64,000 bases of DNA from Anoxybacteroides rupiense (GCF_014196195.1 NZ_JACIDF010000008.1:62001-126000); one strand, 5' to 3'; counted from the first letter of the stretch, positions 1-9,860 are shown. The notes: generated by a model not told the origin, from the letters alone. A program made the numbers and translations.

Positions 1-225
1 CACAGGCTCTTAGCTGCCGAATAACAAAAGCAACTTCAAATAAAACGAAGCATCCCTGAAAAGACCATGTTCAGAAACCAACAAACCGTTTTTTCTTTTT
101 CCTTCCATTTTTAGATATCCATAACACCCTATAAAGACCTAAGCGTTATTCGTTTCATCCAAAGAAAAAACAAACGCTGTATCGCTTTCTGCCTCACCTT
201 TATAAAAGAATAACAAACAAAATCA

Positions 226-288
226 TTGACAAAATGACCATCGCTGAATAATATAAAAATAAAAGTTGGTCTAGGGAAAAATTATAAT
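226..288 (+). promoter_or_regulatory. Candidate promoters for feoAB
   Basis: TTGACA at 226-231 is followed after 17 nt by TAATAT at 249-254, a plausible sigma-A promoter. A perfect TATAAT at 283-288 lies closer to the gene but lacks a good -35. I saw no convincing Fur box here, unlike the siderophore locus at 9.9-10.1 kb. Bases 1-225 show no gene I can support. Confidence 0.45.
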
Positions 289-322
289 ACTAGTACAAAT
301 TATTAATGAGGGGGCAACTGTT

Positions 323-583
323 GTGACCCAAGCAAAACTTGAACGATTATCTGATGCCAAGCCAGGAGAACGGTTTCGAATTATAAAAATCGCAATAGAG
401 GGAACGATGAAGCGAAGATTGCTTGACTTAGGATTCGTACCAGGAAACGAAGTGCTCGTACTGCAGAAAAGTCCACTTGGCGATCCAACCGCTTATCGGG
501 TCAGCCATACAACCATCGCGTTACGAAATGAAGAAAGCTCAAACATTTATGGGGAGAGGATGCGCAATGAGCAACAATCATAA
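323..583 (+). CDS. feoA: Ferrous iron transport protein A
   Basis: Small cytosolic FeoA-family protein of 86 residues with an SH3-like fold, a partner of the FeoB ferrous iron permease. The family pattern is visible: an N-terminal GERFRI strand, then RRLLDLGFVPGNEVLVLQKSPLGDP and a C-terminal TTIALRNEE. The GTG at 323 is chosen because GAGGGGG lies about 9 nt upstream. The last 17 nt overlap the feoB start at 567, so the genes are translationally coupled. FeoA is thought to tune FeoB activity; the exact role here is inferred from the family. Confidence 0.93.
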   Translation: MTQAKLERLSDAKPGERFRIIKIAIEGTMKRRLLDLGFVPGNEVLVLQKSPLGDPTAYRVSHTTIALRNEESSNIYGERMRNEQQS

Positions 584-1307
584 TCAATATACAATCGCCT
601 TGGCAGGAAATCCGAACACCGGAAAAAGCACATTATTTAATTTATTAACTGGATTGCGGCAGCATACAGGCAATTGGACAGGAAAAACCGTTGCACATGC
701 GGAAGGCTTTTTCGATTATAAAGGTCAAAGCTACCAGATTACGGATCTTCCCGGAACGTACTCATTATATTCCAATTCGGCTGATGAGGAAGTAGCGCGG
801 GACTTTATCATTTTCGCTAAACCCGATGTTACACTCGTTGTTTTAGATGCCACAGCTCTGGAGCGAAATCTGAATCTCGCGCTTCAAGTATTAGAGATGA
901 CAAGTCAAGTGATCGTTTGCGTGAATTTAATGGATGAAGCCAAAAAGAAAGGAATACAAATAGACATCCACAAGCTTTCACAAAAGCTAGGCGTTCCTGT
1001 TGTTCCTATTTCTGCACGCAATGAAGAAGGAATTGATCAACTCCTAGATACCATCGATCAAATGGTTCGTGGGGATATTCAAACCAATCCGCTACAAATT
1101 TCGTACAATCGCGCAATTGAAGAAAAAATTGAAAAGCTGGTCCCTTTTGTCAAACAGGTGATCGGTGACCACTATCCTGCCCGTTGGATCGCGCTTCGCC
1201 TGTTAGATGGGGATATGTCTCTCCTTCAATCGCTACAAAAGGAACCACGGCAATTTCTAAAGGAGGTGCCCCACTATGCGTGCAACTGCTCCACTAAATC
1301 CATTTGA
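567..1307 (+). CDS. feoB: FeoB N-terminal GTPase part (split gene)
   Basis: Cytosolic G-domain half of the ferrous iron transporter FeoB, 246 residues. G1 is GNPNTGKST near residue 15, G3 is DLPGTYSL near 60 and the NLMDEAKKKG segment carries the G4-like position. A helical GDI-type domain follows, including YPARWIALRLLDGD. Start ATG at 567 lies in the feoA tail. The frame closes at 1307 after a divergent tail beginning near VPHYACNCS, while the rest of FeoB continues in the +1 frame from 1276. Either this is a genuine two-gene arrangement or a single-base indel in a normally continuous gene of about 700 codons. Confidence 0.85.
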   Translation: MSNNHNQYTIALAGNPNTGKSTLFNLLTGLRQHTGNWTGKTVAHAEGFFDYKGQSYQITDLPGTYSLYSNSADEEVARDFIIFAKPDVTLVVLDATALERNLNLALQVLEMTSQVIVCVNLMDEAKKKGIQIDIHKLSQKLGVPVVPISARNEEGIDQLLDTIDQMVRGDIQTNPLQISYNRAIEEKIEKLVPFVKQVIGDHYPARWIALRLLDGDMSLLQSLQKEPRQFLKEVPHYACNCSTKSI

Positions 1308-2670
1308 GGAGTTAATGAGCCGGGCACAAAGCTTGACAGATAGCGATACGCGTGAGCAGATCGTTTCCGCCCTTTTTCAAACGTCACAGGCGATCTGCCG
1401 AGAATCCGTTCACTATACTAAACAAAAGAAGCATGATGAGACCGAGAAACTAGATCGTGTGCTCACCTCGAAAATATGGGGATTTCCCATCATGCTGGCC
1501 ATGCTTGCGATCGTCATTTATATTACGGTAGCCGGCGCCAATGTTCCTTCAAGTATGCTGGCAAACTTTTTTAATTGGCTTGAAGGCTATATTGGTCTTG
1601 TTTTTAAACAGCTGCACGCTCCAGACTGGCTTTATGGAATTCTCGTATTAGGTCTATACCGCGGAACCGCTTGGGTGGTGAGTGTTATGCTGCCGCCAAT
1701 GGCGATATTCTTTCCGATTTTTGCTTTGTTAGAAAACTATGGGTACCTTCCGCGAGTAGCCTTTAATATGGATCGTCTCTTTAAAAAATCAGGAGCGCAC
1801 GGAAAACAATCTCTCACTATGGCGATGGGCTTTGGCTGCAACGCCGCTGCCATTATGTCGACACGCATTATTGAATCGCCGCGTGAACGTATGCTGGCTA
1901 TCTTAACCAACAATTTTGTCCCTTGTAACGGACGATGGCCAACGCTCATTTTACTCGCTTCTCTATTTATGGCGGCAGGCTATACAGGCGGATGGAAAAC
2001 ATTTGTTACCGCAGGAGTCGTCGTCGCCATGGTTCTGTTTGGAATTATTGTCACGCTCACCGTCTCATGGATTTTATCTAAAACCGCATTGCGCGGCGTG
2101 CCGACTCATTATACACTTGAGCTTCCGCCTTATCGTCGGCCTAAAATATGGGATACCATTATTCGTGCTACATTAGATAAGTCCGTGTATGTGCTAAAAC
2201 GTGCGGTTGCTGTCGCTGCTCCAGCCGGTGTGTTAACATGGATATTGGCGAACATTCACATTGGTGACACGACCATTCTGACTTACATTACGGATTGGCT
2301 TGATCCATTTGCACGTGAACTTGGGCTTGATGGCTATATTTTAATGGCTTTCATTTTGGGTCTTCCAGCTAACGAAATTGTGATGCCTATTTTGCTCATG
2401 GGATATTTATCAACAGGGGCATTAACAGAAGTCGATGATCTTCATTCGTTAAAGCAAATTTTCCTTGATCACGGCTGGACATGGCTGACCGCATTAAATA
2501 TGATGTTATTTTCTTTACTTCACTATCCATGCGGCACAACATTGATTAATATTTATAAAGAAACAAAAAGCAAAAAATGGACGCTGCTCGCCTTTTTGAT
2601 TCCAACGAGTATCGCGATTGCCGTTACCTTTTTAACCACTCACATCGTGCAATGGTTTGATCTTCTATAA
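1276..2670 (+). CDS. feoB: FeoB C-terminal membrane permease part (split gene)
   Basis: Membrane half of FeoB, 464 residues, carrying the two Gate (nucleoside-recognition) domains. Marks of the family are PPMAIFFPIFALLENYGYLPRVAF, GFGCNAAAIMSTRII with the conserved GCN, NNFVPCNGRWPTLI, and the second gate motif GLPANEIVMPILLMG. At least eight hydrophobic segments are evident. The ATG at 1276 is preceded by AAAGGAGGTG about 8 nt upstream, and a TAA at 1258-1260 blocks this frame upstream, so this half could be translated independently. It overlaps the GTPase ORF by 32 nt. The pair would form one Fe(II) transporter. Confidence 0.85.
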   Translation: MRATAPLNPFEELMSRAQSLTDSDTREQIVSALFQTSQAICRESVHYTKQKKHDETEKLDRVLTSKIWGFPIMLAMLAIVIYITVAGANVPSSMLANFFNWLEGYIGLVFKQLHAPDWLYGILVLGLYRGTAWVVSVMLPPMAIFFPIFALLENYGYLPRVAFNMDRLFKKSGAHGKQSLTMAMGFGCNAAAIMSTRIIESPRERMLAILTNNFVPCNGRWPTLILLASLFMAAGYTGGWKTFVTAGVVVAMVLFGIIVTLTVSWILSKTALRGVPTHYTLELPPYRRPKIWDTIIRATLDKSVYVLKRAVAVAAPAGVLTWILANIHIGDTTILTYITDWLDPFARELGLDGYILMAFILGLPANEIVMPILLMGYLSTGALTEVDDLHSLKQIFLDHGWTWLTALNMMLFSLLHYPCGTTLINIYKETKSKKWTLLAFLIPTSIAIAVTFLTTHIVQWFDLL

Positions 2671-2675
2671 GAAAA

Positions 2676-2711
2676 AATGTCCCGCCTTCTTTCGATAATA
2701 GGCGGGACATT
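2676..2711. terminator. Bidirectional terminator between feoB and phoE
   Basis: Perfect 12-bp inverted repeat AATGTCCCGCCT (2676-2687) and AGGCGGGACATT (2700-2711) with A- and T-rich flanks on both sides. It sits between two convergent genes and can serve both. Confidence 0.85.
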
Positions 2712-2714
2712 TCA

Positions 2715-3338
2715 TTATACATGCTTGACTTCCTCGATATGCGACGCATCACCTTCACTAAGCAATATCATCGCTCCATTCTCCACTTGAATCGTTGTTA
2801 CACTCGTACCATAAATGTACGGTGGATCCCAAAGCCGCTCAAGCGGCGCATTTTTTAAAAGAGTCGTCAACGCTTTTAAAACCACCGCATGGGTGACAAT
2901 TAAAATATCGCCTGACGCGTGGCGTTCAATAATGCTTTCTAACGCCGCAAAGGCGCGTTGCTGCACATCGCTAAACTCCTCACCGCGCGCCGGCTGATAT
3001 ACATGAGGCTCATTCCAAAAATGGTGAAACCGCACAGCATCAAATTGCTGAATCTCTTCATGTGTCTTTCCTTCCCAATCACCTAGATGGATTTCTCGCC
3101 ATCTTTCATCTTCATACATAGGAATCAAACGTTCGCCGCGAATGAGTTTGGCTGTTTCAAGAGCCCGTCCGCTTGTACTTGTATAAATCGCTGTTAAATC
3201 AATCTTCTCCATTCTTTTTCCAAGACGAAGCGCATCCTCTCTCCCTTTCTTCGTCAATGGCGAATCATTCCAGCCTTGCAATCGTTTTTCCATGTTCCAT
3301 TCCGTTTCTCCATGTCTTGTGATGTATAATGTCAACAT
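2715..3338 (-). CDS. phoE: Broad-specificity histidine phosphatase PhoE
   Basis: Cytosolic phosphatase of the histidine phosphatase (phosphoglycerate mutase-like) superfamily, 207 residues. The RHG signature is TRHGETEWN at residues 7-15; the acid/base Glu lies in REIHLGDWEGKTHEEI; the second catalytic His is in IVTHAVVLKAL. The sequence closely follows what I remember of B. stearothermophilus PhoE (formerly YhfR), including LQGWNDSPLT, YTSTSGRALETA and the C-terminal DASHIEEVKHV. The family hydrolyses various phosphomonoesters; the physiological substrate is unknown. ATG 3338 follows GAGAAGGAGC. Confidence 0.92.
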   Translation of the reverse strand: MLTLYITRHGETEWNMEKRLQGWNDSPLTKKGREDALRLGKRMEKIDLTAIYTSTSGRALETAKLIRGERLIPMYEDERWREIHLGDWEGKTHEEIQQFDAVRFHHFWNEPHVYQPARGEEFSDVQQRAFAALESIIERHASGDILIVTHAVVLKALTTLLKNAPLERLWDPPYIYGTSVTTIQVENGAMILLSEGDASHIEEVKHV

Positions 3339-3616
3339 GCTCCTTCTCCTCCGTCTCTCGAAAATCCCCTAGCCAACCACGGCTCGGGTATCCGTTCTCT
3401 AGCGCTATCTTTTTTACTTCTTGATCCACGTAAATATTCCTTTTTCTTTACAGGCGCCCTTGGCTGAATGAAGTTGATCACCACCGGAAGGATGAACATT
3501 CTCCTTGCTCGAATCGATCGATTCACCTTCATAAATACATGAGTAGAGTATTGGTGGCCATTCCCGCCTACATGTCATTTCCAAGCGAGCGGCTTCCCCT
3601 TGGATAGGTTACAACA
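3339..3616. other. Intergenic region, no supported gene
   Basis: About 280 nt between phoE and the GGDEF/EAL gene. A 66-codon open frame (3332-3532, minus) runs into the phoE start but has no ribosome site and no recognisable content, so I do not call it. Confidence 0.5.
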
Positions 3617-3621
3617 AAAAA

Positions 3622-3643
3622 CCCCTCTCTTCGCTTAGAGGGG
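3622..3643 (-). terminator. Terminator of the GGDEF/EAL gene
   Basis: Inverted repeat CCCCTCT (3622-3628) / AGAGGGG (3637-3643), followed on the minus strand by TTTTTTGTTG. The stop codon of the gene (3635-3637) lies within the hairpin. Confidence 0.75.
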
Positions 3644-5635
3644 GCGATTGGTTTGAAAGGCCGTTTTGTTATAGTCCGCGAGCCATTTTTGCAGTTTTTC
3701 CGCCTCCAATGATTTACTGAAATAAAACCCTTGTGCAAAGTCACAATCCATTTGTTGCAAAAGCAAAAGCTGGTTATTTGTTTCCACACCTTCTGCGAGC
3801 ACCTGAATATCAAGGCTTTTCGCCAAATGAATAATCGTATCAACAATGGTGGCATCTTTAGAATTGTCCGCGATCCCTTGGATAAAGCTGCGATCAATTT
3901 TTAAAAGCGACACTGGCAAGTTACGGATGTAGGCAAGTGAGGAAAAGCCTGTTCCAAAATCATCGATCGCCACTTGCACGCCAATATTTTTTAACTCAGT
4001 CAAAATATGCTTTCCTGTTTCAATATTTTCCATCAATCCGCTTTCTGTCACTTCTAAAATTAAATGCTCCGGCGCAAAATCTGTTGCCTTTAAAATATAG
4101 GTAACATGTCCGATCAGTTCCTTACGGTTCAATAAAAAAGGAGATAAATTTACAGCCAGCTTCAAATGATGAAAATGCTGCTGCCATTGCTTCACTTGAC
4201 GGCATGCTTGCTCTAGAACCCATAATGTAATTTCGAAAATAAATCCACTTTGTTCTGCCAGCGGAATGAACTCCAACGGCGGGATTTCACCCAAGGATGG
4301 ATGCCGCCATCTGAGCAGCGTTTCCACCCCCATCGCCGTCCCGCTCCCAAGCTCAATTTTCGGCTGATAGCATAAATAAAACTGCTCCCGCAAAATGGCA
4401 AACGGGAGATCCCGCTCAATGATAGTCGCTCGATTTTGGACAGGCTGGTAAAAATAATAACCGTTCTTGCCACGCTTTTTCACGTAGCTAAGGGCTTGAT
4501 CGGCATATTTCATTAATTCGTTGGCATCCACCGCGTCCGTTGGAAAAAAAGAAATACCGACAGAAAGCGTCGACTGAATCATTTGTTTTTCATAATGAAA
4601 CGGCTGATGGAAAGCGCAAATCAGCTGATCCACGAATTGAGACACTGCTTCTTTCGTCATGTCAGGTAATAGCAAGACAAACTCATCGCCGCCAATTCGA
4701 GCAAAAAAGTCAGCGGTGCGCAATGCGTTTCTTACTCTTTTAACCGCTTCTTTTAAAAAGTAATCTCCTGCTTGATGAGAAAAATGATCGTTAATCCATT
4801 TTAACTTGTCAAAATCAAGATAGCATAAGGCGAACGTTTTCTGCTGTTCGATCAACTGCCAAATATATTTTTCAAAATATCTTCGATTGGCAATGCCTGT
4901 CAGCGGATCGAAATAGGTAAGCTGATAAAGTTTATCCTCGTATTGTTTTCGCTCATTAATATTTTTGGTAGAGATAATAAACCAATGAAAAGGTTGATTT
5001 TCATTCGCAACAAACCGTCCATAACCTTGCATCCAAACCCATTCACCATGCCTGTTTCTCTTGCGAAACTCTACCGATTGTTCTTCCTTCGTTTCATATA
5101 ATCTTTCCCATTTTTGACGCAGCGCTGCTACATCTTCTGGATGTACATGACGGGAGAAAACAGCTTCCATATCCATGTACTCCGCAGAAGCTTCAAATAT
5201 ATGAAACCATGAACAATATAATATTTTTCCTTCAGGGGAAAGAATCAAAAGATCATCAAACGAATGTTCCGCAATCATCCGTAGTTGCTGTTTACTTTCC
5301 TGCAATGCCGCTTCCATTCGCAAGAGCTCCATGCGATCGCGCAACACGCACAAGATGGCGCAATCGGTTTCACTTTGGATCGGAAGAAACGATGCGCTGA
5401 CTGTGACACATCCTCCGTCCGCTTTTTGAACATCCCGTTTTTCATAGTGAACAGCCTGGCCACAACGAACTTTTTCCATATCTTCTAACGAAAAGCCTAG
5501 TGCTTGAATATTTCCTGCTTCTTTCCCTATTAGAGATTGAAAAGCCGGATTCATATGTATAATACGCCCATTTGGATCAATGAGGGCAATAGACTCTACA
5601 AAATGTTGAAAAAAAGTGGAAAATTTATCTTCCAT
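3635..5635 (-). CDS. PAS-PAS-GGDEF-EAL cyclic-di-GMP turnover protein
   Basis: Predicted signalling protein of 666 residues handling cyclic di-GMP. Two PAS domains occupy roughly residues 5-100 and 120-235, the second ending in the PAC-like NINERKQYEDKL. The diguanylate cyclase domain has an intact active-site loop, ARIGGDEFVLLLP. The phosphodiesterase domain has ETLLRW in place of EAL, NLSP, EVTESGLM, AIDDFGTGFSSLAYI, LKIDRSFI and LAEGVET, so the metal-binding residues appear present. No transmembrane segment is seen, suggesting cytosolic sensing. The start at 5635 (MEDKF) follows GGAGAGG; a longer frame to 5701 lacks a site. Which activity dominates cannot be told from sequence. Confidence 0.9.
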   Translation of the reverse strand: MEDKFSTFFQHFVESIALIDPNGRIIHMNPAFQSLIGKEAGNIQALGFSLEDMEKVRCGQAVHYEKRDVQKADGGCVTVSASFLPIQSETDCAILCVLRDRMELLRMEAALQESKQQLRMIAEHSFDDLLILSPEGKILYCSWFHIFEASAEYMDMEAVFSRHVHPEDVAALRQKWERLYETKEEQSVEFRKRNRHGEWVWMQGYGRFVANENQPFHWFIISTKNINERKQYEDKLYQLTYFDPLTGIANRRYFEKYIWQLIEQQKTFALCYLDFDKLKWINDHFSHQAGDYFLKEAVKRVRNALRTADFFARIGGDEFVLLLPDMTKEAVSQFVDQLICAFHQPFHYEKQMIQSTLSVGISFFPTDAVDANELMKYADQALSYVKKRGKNGYYFYQPVQNRATIIERDLPFAILREQFYLCYQPKIELGSGTAMGVETLLRWRHPSLGEIPPLEFIPLAEQSGFIFEITLWVLEQACRQVKQWQQHFHHLKLAVNLSPFLLNRKELIGHVTYILKATDFAPEHLILEVTESGLMENIETGKHILTELKNIGVQVAIDDFGTGFSSLAYIRNLPVSLLKIDRSFIQGIADNSKDATIVDTIIHLAKSLDIQVLAEGVETNNQLLLLQQMDCDFAQGFYFSKSLEAEKLQKWLADYNKTAFQTNRPL

Positions 5636-5701
5636 ATGAATAATGACCTCTCCAGTATATTTTTTGCTCTTCCAACAGAAAGTCGCCCTCTTGCTTATCA
5701 T

Positions 5702-6247
5702 TTTTTTATGATTCTTACACTTTCATTTTTACTAATATAACAACAAAAATCAACAAAATGAACCCATTTTTTTCGAAAAACGAAGAAAAATTTCCTAAGC
5801 TTCAGGCTGTAGATAAAGTTCATGATGACGTTGTCTGCATATTATCGATTCACGGTCATGTCTTCAGCTTGAAAACGCCTAGCAGACAAGGACAATGAAG
5901 CCAAACGGGTCCATTGGCGCAGGATGAAAGCGCCTATCACCAATCTGTCTAAACGTATTTCTCTTGTAAAGATACAATCATAGACCGCTATTTTCTCTAT
6001 AAACCTGTTTTATAACACGATAAACGATCGTTTTGAGCAAAGAAAAAACTTGTTACAAAACTCTTCCAACTACAGTTTTTTTTTACAGATGCCATTCCTT
6101 TCATTTTTTTGTTGTATTTCATATATTAGGATACAAAACATTCGTTCTAGGGCAAGCAAGTGATAACCCGATTTCAACCGTCAGAGAACCGAAGAACACA
6201 TGAATCAAAACGATAAATAAGCTGGCCTTTTATTCATAAACAAAATA
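5702..6247. other. Long intergenic region
   Basis: About 550 nt between two minus-strand genes. AT-rich and without a supported reading frame on either strand. It presumably contains the promoter of the GGDEF/EAL gene at its left edge; I could not identify a clear -35/-10 pair or RNA element. Confidence 0.4.
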
Positions 6248-6273
6248 CTCTCCCGTTTTCACAAGCGGGAGAG
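6248..6273 (-). terminator. Terminator of the siderophore permease operon
   Basis: Inverted repeat CTCTCCCG (6248-6255) / CGGGAGAG (6266-6273), followed on the minus strand by TATTTTGTTT, immediately after the last gene of the operon. Confidence 0.85.
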
Positions 6274-6275
6274 GT

Positions 6276-6980
6276 TTAGAAATGATCCTTTTTTAATGGA
6301 CATATTTTACAATATGAATGCGCCATTGTTGTTTGATAAGAGAGACAGCAGGTTACCCGACGCCCAACCTTCTTTCTTTTTTCCCAAAAACGTGCAAGGT
6401 TCATCGTTTGAATGACCGTTTGCAAATCTTCGTTAAGTTGGACGGCAATGTCAGAAAATGCTTCATCCTTCATCAATACGGTTTCATATAGCCAAAAAAG
6501 ATAAATGGCTATATTTTCCCATAGAATAAGAGAAGGAATCTTGGCAATAGGATGGATTTGCCCAATTAAAGGAGAAAGATGATTTGCAAACAATTCTTCT
6601 ATTGTTTCTTTGCTCCATTGAATTCGCTTTTGTGCTGATTGTGTATATTGAAGAGGTTCAATCCGAAACGTAGGCAGCCATATTTCCGCAGTATCGTCAG
6701 TTTCTAAATAAATACGTTCAAACGGAAGAAACAGCCGTTTATTCCACACTGACATGGCATACAAAGCAATCACAGCAACAAAACTGTAGCGCTTGATAAA
6801 TATCGAAGCGGCCACTGCCATATTCGGTGCTCCTATTTTTTTCCGTAGCTTTTCGAAATAGTAACGTAAATCCTTTTCATCGAATAACTGAGCAACACAA
6901 ATAGACAAAGGTGAATCTGTCTGCTTCATGGAAAAACGAAATGGTTCTAATTGACTTCTCTCATAGTCTGAAAGCTCCAT
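6276..6980 (-). CDS. FhuF-like ferric siderophore reductase
   Basis: Predicted 2Fe-2S ferric iron reductase of the FhuF/IucA-IucC C-terminal type, 234 residues, probably cytosolic, releasing iron from imported ferri-siderophore. The C-terminus carries the four-cysteine signature CCLSYQ...YCKICPLKK (C-C then C-x2-C), typical of FhuF iron-sulphur proteins; the rest is weakly conserved. Start ATG 6980 is set by AAGGAGG about 7 nt upstream and overlaps the ATPase gene by 20 nt; a longer frame to 7061 lies within the ATPase gene. Last gene of the permease-ATPase operon, which supports the function. Confidence 0.8.
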   Translation of the reverse strand: MELSDYERSQLEPFRFSMKQTDSPLSICVAQLFDEKDLRYYFEKLRKKIGAPNMAVAASIFIKRYSFVAVIALYAMSVWNKRLFLPFERIYLETDDTAEIWLPTFRIEPLQYTQSAQKRIQWSKETIEELFANHLSPLIGQIHPIAKIPSLILWENIAIYLFWLYETVLMKDEAFSDIAVQLNEDLQTVIQTMNLARFWEKRKKVGRRVTCCLSYQTTMAHSYCKICPLKKDHF

Positions 6981-7794
6981 TACACTCCTCCTTCTTTTGT
7001 GGGGAAATGCGGCGTCCTTTTCCGTGCGGAATACATAGCGGTGTCCCAAACAATGGATCACGGATCACTATACAATCCATTTGAAATACTTCTTTTACTA
7101 ATTCTGGTGAAATCACTTCTTCTGGTTTTCCCTGTCTATATACAGATTGATCACGAAGGGCCACTATATGTTGAGCATAACGACAAGCTAAGTTTAAATC
7201 ATGGAGCACCATCACAATGGTTCGCTTTTCCTGCACATTTAATTCATATAATAAATCAAGAATCTCAATTTGATGGGTCATATCTAAATATGTAGTTGGT
7301 TCATCCAATAAAATAATGTCCGCCTCTTGGGCCAAAGTCATGGCAATCCATGCTCTTTGCCGCTGTCCCCCGGAGAGAGAATCAACTAAACGTTCAGCTA
7401 ATGCCTTCATCCCTGTTACTTCAAGCGCTCTATTAACCGCAGCTTCATCCTCTTTTGTCCATTGTTGTAGCCAAGATTGATACGGATAGCGTCCTTGTTT
7501 GACAAGTTGAAGAACCGTTAGACCTTCTGGAGCTGAGGGGGATTGTGGCAAAATAGCTAATTTTTTAGCCACCTCCTTTGTGGGAAGCTTGGCAATCTCC
7601 TCACCTTCAAGCAGCACAGCGCCACTAACCGGCTTAAGAAGGCGGGCCATGGAACGCAAGAGAGTGGATTTGCCGCACCCGTTGCTTCCAATCAGCACCG
7701 TAATGTTGCCTTTCGGAATGCTTAAATCTAGCTCCTTAATAATCACGCTATCCCCATATGCCAATGTTAATTCTTTTGTTTGCAACGAATTCAT
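6961..7794 (-). CDS. Iron-siderophore ABC transporter ATPase
   Basis: ATP-binding subunit of the FecE/FhuC/YusV type, 277 residues, energising ferric siderophore import. Walker A is GSNGCGKST near residue 37, the Q-loop lies near [10 protein letters not shown], the ABC signature is [10 protein letters not shown], Walker B is [14 protein letters not shown] and the H-loop is MVLHDLNLA. It follows two FecCD permease genes and overlaps the reductase gene, so all four form one operon divergent from the binding-protein gene. Substrate is inferred to be a hydroxamate-type siderophore from the YfiY-like binding protein. Confidence 0.93.
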   Translation of the reverse strand: MNSLQTKELTLAYGDSVIIKELDLSIPKGNITVLIGSNGCGKSTLLRSMARLLKPVSGAVLLEGEEIAKLPTKEVAKKLAILPQSPSAPEGLTVLQLVKQGRYPYQSWLQQWTKEDEAAVNRALEVTGMKALAERLVDSLSGGQRQRAWIAMTLAQEADIILLDEPTTYLDMTHQIEILDLLYELNVQEKRTIVMVLHDLNLACRYAQHIVALRDQSVYRQGKPEEVISPELVKEVFQMDCIVIRDPLFGTPLCIPHGKGRRISPQKKEECNGAFRL

Positions 7795-7809
7795 GATACT
7801 CCTCCCTCT

Positions 7810-8862
7810 CTACTGTCGGCTTTTATATAGTAGATAAATAAAATAAGGGGCTCCAAGTGCTGCCGTAAACACACCAGCAGGAACTTCGAGAGGGGCAAAC
7901 ATCGTACGTCCCACTAAATCAGCCAGCATGACCAAAATCGCACCAAGCAACGCAGCCGCAGGAAGTAAGGCTCCAAACGATGAACCAACAAGTCTTCGCG
8001 CCATGTGTGGCGCCATTAACCCGACAAATCCAATTCCTCCAGCAAACGCTACAGCCCCTCCTGTTAATGCCGTACTTAACAACAGAAGAAAAAGTCTTTG
8101 CCTTTGCAAAGAAACGCCAACTCCCAGCGCAATTTCATCTCCTAGTTCCTGAATATTTAACTTACGTGCTGATACGATGCTGATCATCAATAAAATCAGC
8201 GCCCACGGAACAAGAAAAGCGACATCCTTCCAAGAAGCTCCATATATACTTCCCGTAATCCATACATTTGCCTGACTCGCACGATAAATCGGACCTGTTA
8301 TCATTAAGAAAGTGGTTCCAGCCTGCATCAGCGCGGAAATGCCTATGCCGATCAACACAAGACGAAAAGGGGAAATCCCGTTTTTCCAAGCTAGCATATA
8401 AACCAAAAGCACCGATACCGTAGCACCAACAAAAGCCCCAAGGGGCAGCCAGTGAATGCTAATGGTCAACGAATGATTTTGATCACTAAATAGCGCTAAA
8501 AACGCAACAACAGCCGCTGCTGCGCCACTAGTCATACCGAGTACATCCGGGGAAGCAAGCGGATTGCGAATCATTCCCTGTAAAATGGCCCCTGCTACTG
8601 CTAACGACATCCCAACAAACAAAGCTACAATGACGCGCGGCAAACGAAAGGTATGGATCACGATTTTCTCCATATCTGTTCCGCTTCCAAAAAGCGTTTT
8701 TGCTACATTCAACGGAGAAATATACGCACTGCCCATTCCTAAGCTCACTAAAAACACGATTAATCCAAACATCAATAATACTAGACTGATAATGACTGCT
8801 TTTTTGTCGATAAGAAAAGAAAGATAATTAGTCATGCGAAGCGATAGGTATTTCTTCTTCAT
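7810..8862 (-). CDS. FecCD-family iron-siderophore permease (second subunit)
   Basis: Integral membrane permease of 350 residues, FecCD/BtuC family, with roughly ten hydrophobic segments after a short basic N-terminus. Conserved stretches include RLPRVIVALFVGMSLAVAGAILQGMIRNPLASPDVLGMTSGA and GFVGLMAPHMARRLVG, the latter forming the coupling region with the ATPase. Its start overlaps the stop of the upstream permease by 4 nt. The two permeases are expected to form a heterodimeric channel. Confidence 0.93.
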   Translation of the reverse strand: MKKKYLSLRMTNYLSFLIDKKAVIISLVLLMFGLIVFLVSLGMGSAYISPLNVAKTLFGSGTDMEKIVIHTFRLPRVIVALFVGMSLAVAGAILQGMIRNPLASPDVLGMTSGAAAAVVAFLALFSDQNHSLTISIHWLPLGAFVGATVSVLLVYMLAWKNGISPFRLVLIGIGISALMQAGTTFLMITGPIYRASQANVWITGSIYGASWKDVAFLVPWALILLMISIVSARKLNIQELGDEIALGVGVSLQRQRLFLLLLSTALTGGAVAFAGGIGFVGLMAPHMARRLVGSSFGALLPAAALLGAILVMLADLVGRTMFAPLEVPAGVFTAALGAPYFIYLLYKSRQ

Positions 8863-9860
8863 TTTTTCAAAATCCCCCTACGGGCAATATAAATAAAGAA
8901 TGGAACACCAATCAGCGCCGTCATAATTCCGACAGGCACCTCCTGAGGCATTAACACATAGCGCGCGCTAATATCAGCCAAAACTAAGAGAATTCCTCCC
9001 ATAAGCGCACAATATGGCAACAACCAACGATGATCCGTGCCGACGACCCCTCTTGCTATATGCGGCACCATCATTCCAATGAATCCAATCGGACCTGCAA
9101 CCGCCACTGAACCGCCGGCTAACAAAACGACAAGAATGGCCGCTGCCAATTTCACCATATTTATGCGCTGGCCAAGTCCCGCCGCCACATCATCCCCAAG
9201 CATTAATACATTCACCTTTGGAGCTAACAAAAAAGCGCCAATCCACGCCATGGACAAGTAAGGAAAAACAGCGGCCAGCATATCCAGCTTTCTTCCAGAC
9301 ACAGATCCAGCAAGCCAAAACAGCACTTCCTCTAACGCTTTTTCATTAGCTGACAGCATTCCTTGAGTCAATGAAGAAAATAACGCTGCGACAGCAGTCC
9401 CTGCTAATGTGAGTTTGATGGGTGTCATTCCTTCTTTTCCGGAAGCACTTATAACAAATACGCTAACAGCCGCTATCGCTGCCCCTAAAAAAGCGAACCA
9501 TGTAAAGGCCTGAAAAGAGCTTACATGAAAAAAAGTAATAACAAGCACAATAAAAAATCCAGCACCTGCATTAATTCCGAAAATACTTGGGGAAGCGAGC
9601 GGGTTTTTTGTCAGTGCCTGCATCAGCGCCCCCGCCATTGCTAAACTCGCTCCAACTGAAGCGCCAATTAATGCGCGCGGCAAACGAACAGTTGTAATGA
9701 CAATATGTTCGTTTGAACCGTCATTATGTAAAAATGCGTCTATGGCCATTTTCCAGCTCGTGTTAGTGTATCCTAAAATAATACTCATCCACATGCTCGC
9801 CCCAAGCAGCAAACATGCCAGCATGAGTCCTAAGCCTTTTGCATAATTCGTCTTTAACAT
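8859..9860 (-). CDS. FecCD-family iron-siderophore permease (first subunit)
   Basis: Integral membrane permease of 333 residues and the first gene of the minus-strand iron operon. It carries RLPRALIGASVGASLAMAGALMQALTKNPLASPSIFGINAGA and GFIGMMVPHIARGVVG, the same two landmarks as its partner. ATG 9860 follows a GGGAGCAAG-type site. A Fur-like box lies 58 nt upstream, so repression by iron is expected. It resembles B. subtilis YfiZ-type permeases, but I cannot assign the exact siderophore. Confidence 0.93.
   Translation of the reverse strand: MLKTNYAKGLGLMLACLLLGASMWMSIILGYTNTSWKMAIDAFLHNDGSNEHIVITTVRLPRALIGASVGASLAMAGALMQALTKNPLASPSIFGINAGAGFFIVLVITFFHVSSFQAFTWFAFLGAAIAAVSVFVISASGKEGMTPIKLTLAGTAVAALFSSLTQGMLSANEKALEEVLFWLAGSVSGRKLDMLAAVFPYLSMAWIGAFLLAPKVNVLMLGDDVAAGLGQRINMVKLAAAILVVLLAGGSVAVAGPIGFIGMMVPHIARGVVGTDHRWLLPYCALMGGILLVLADISARYVLMPQEVPVGIMTALIGVPFFIYIARRGILKK

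Noticed and set aside
3332-3532. 66-codon minus-strand frame upstream of phoE
   Set aside because: No ribosome site, no recognisable content, overlaps the phoE start.
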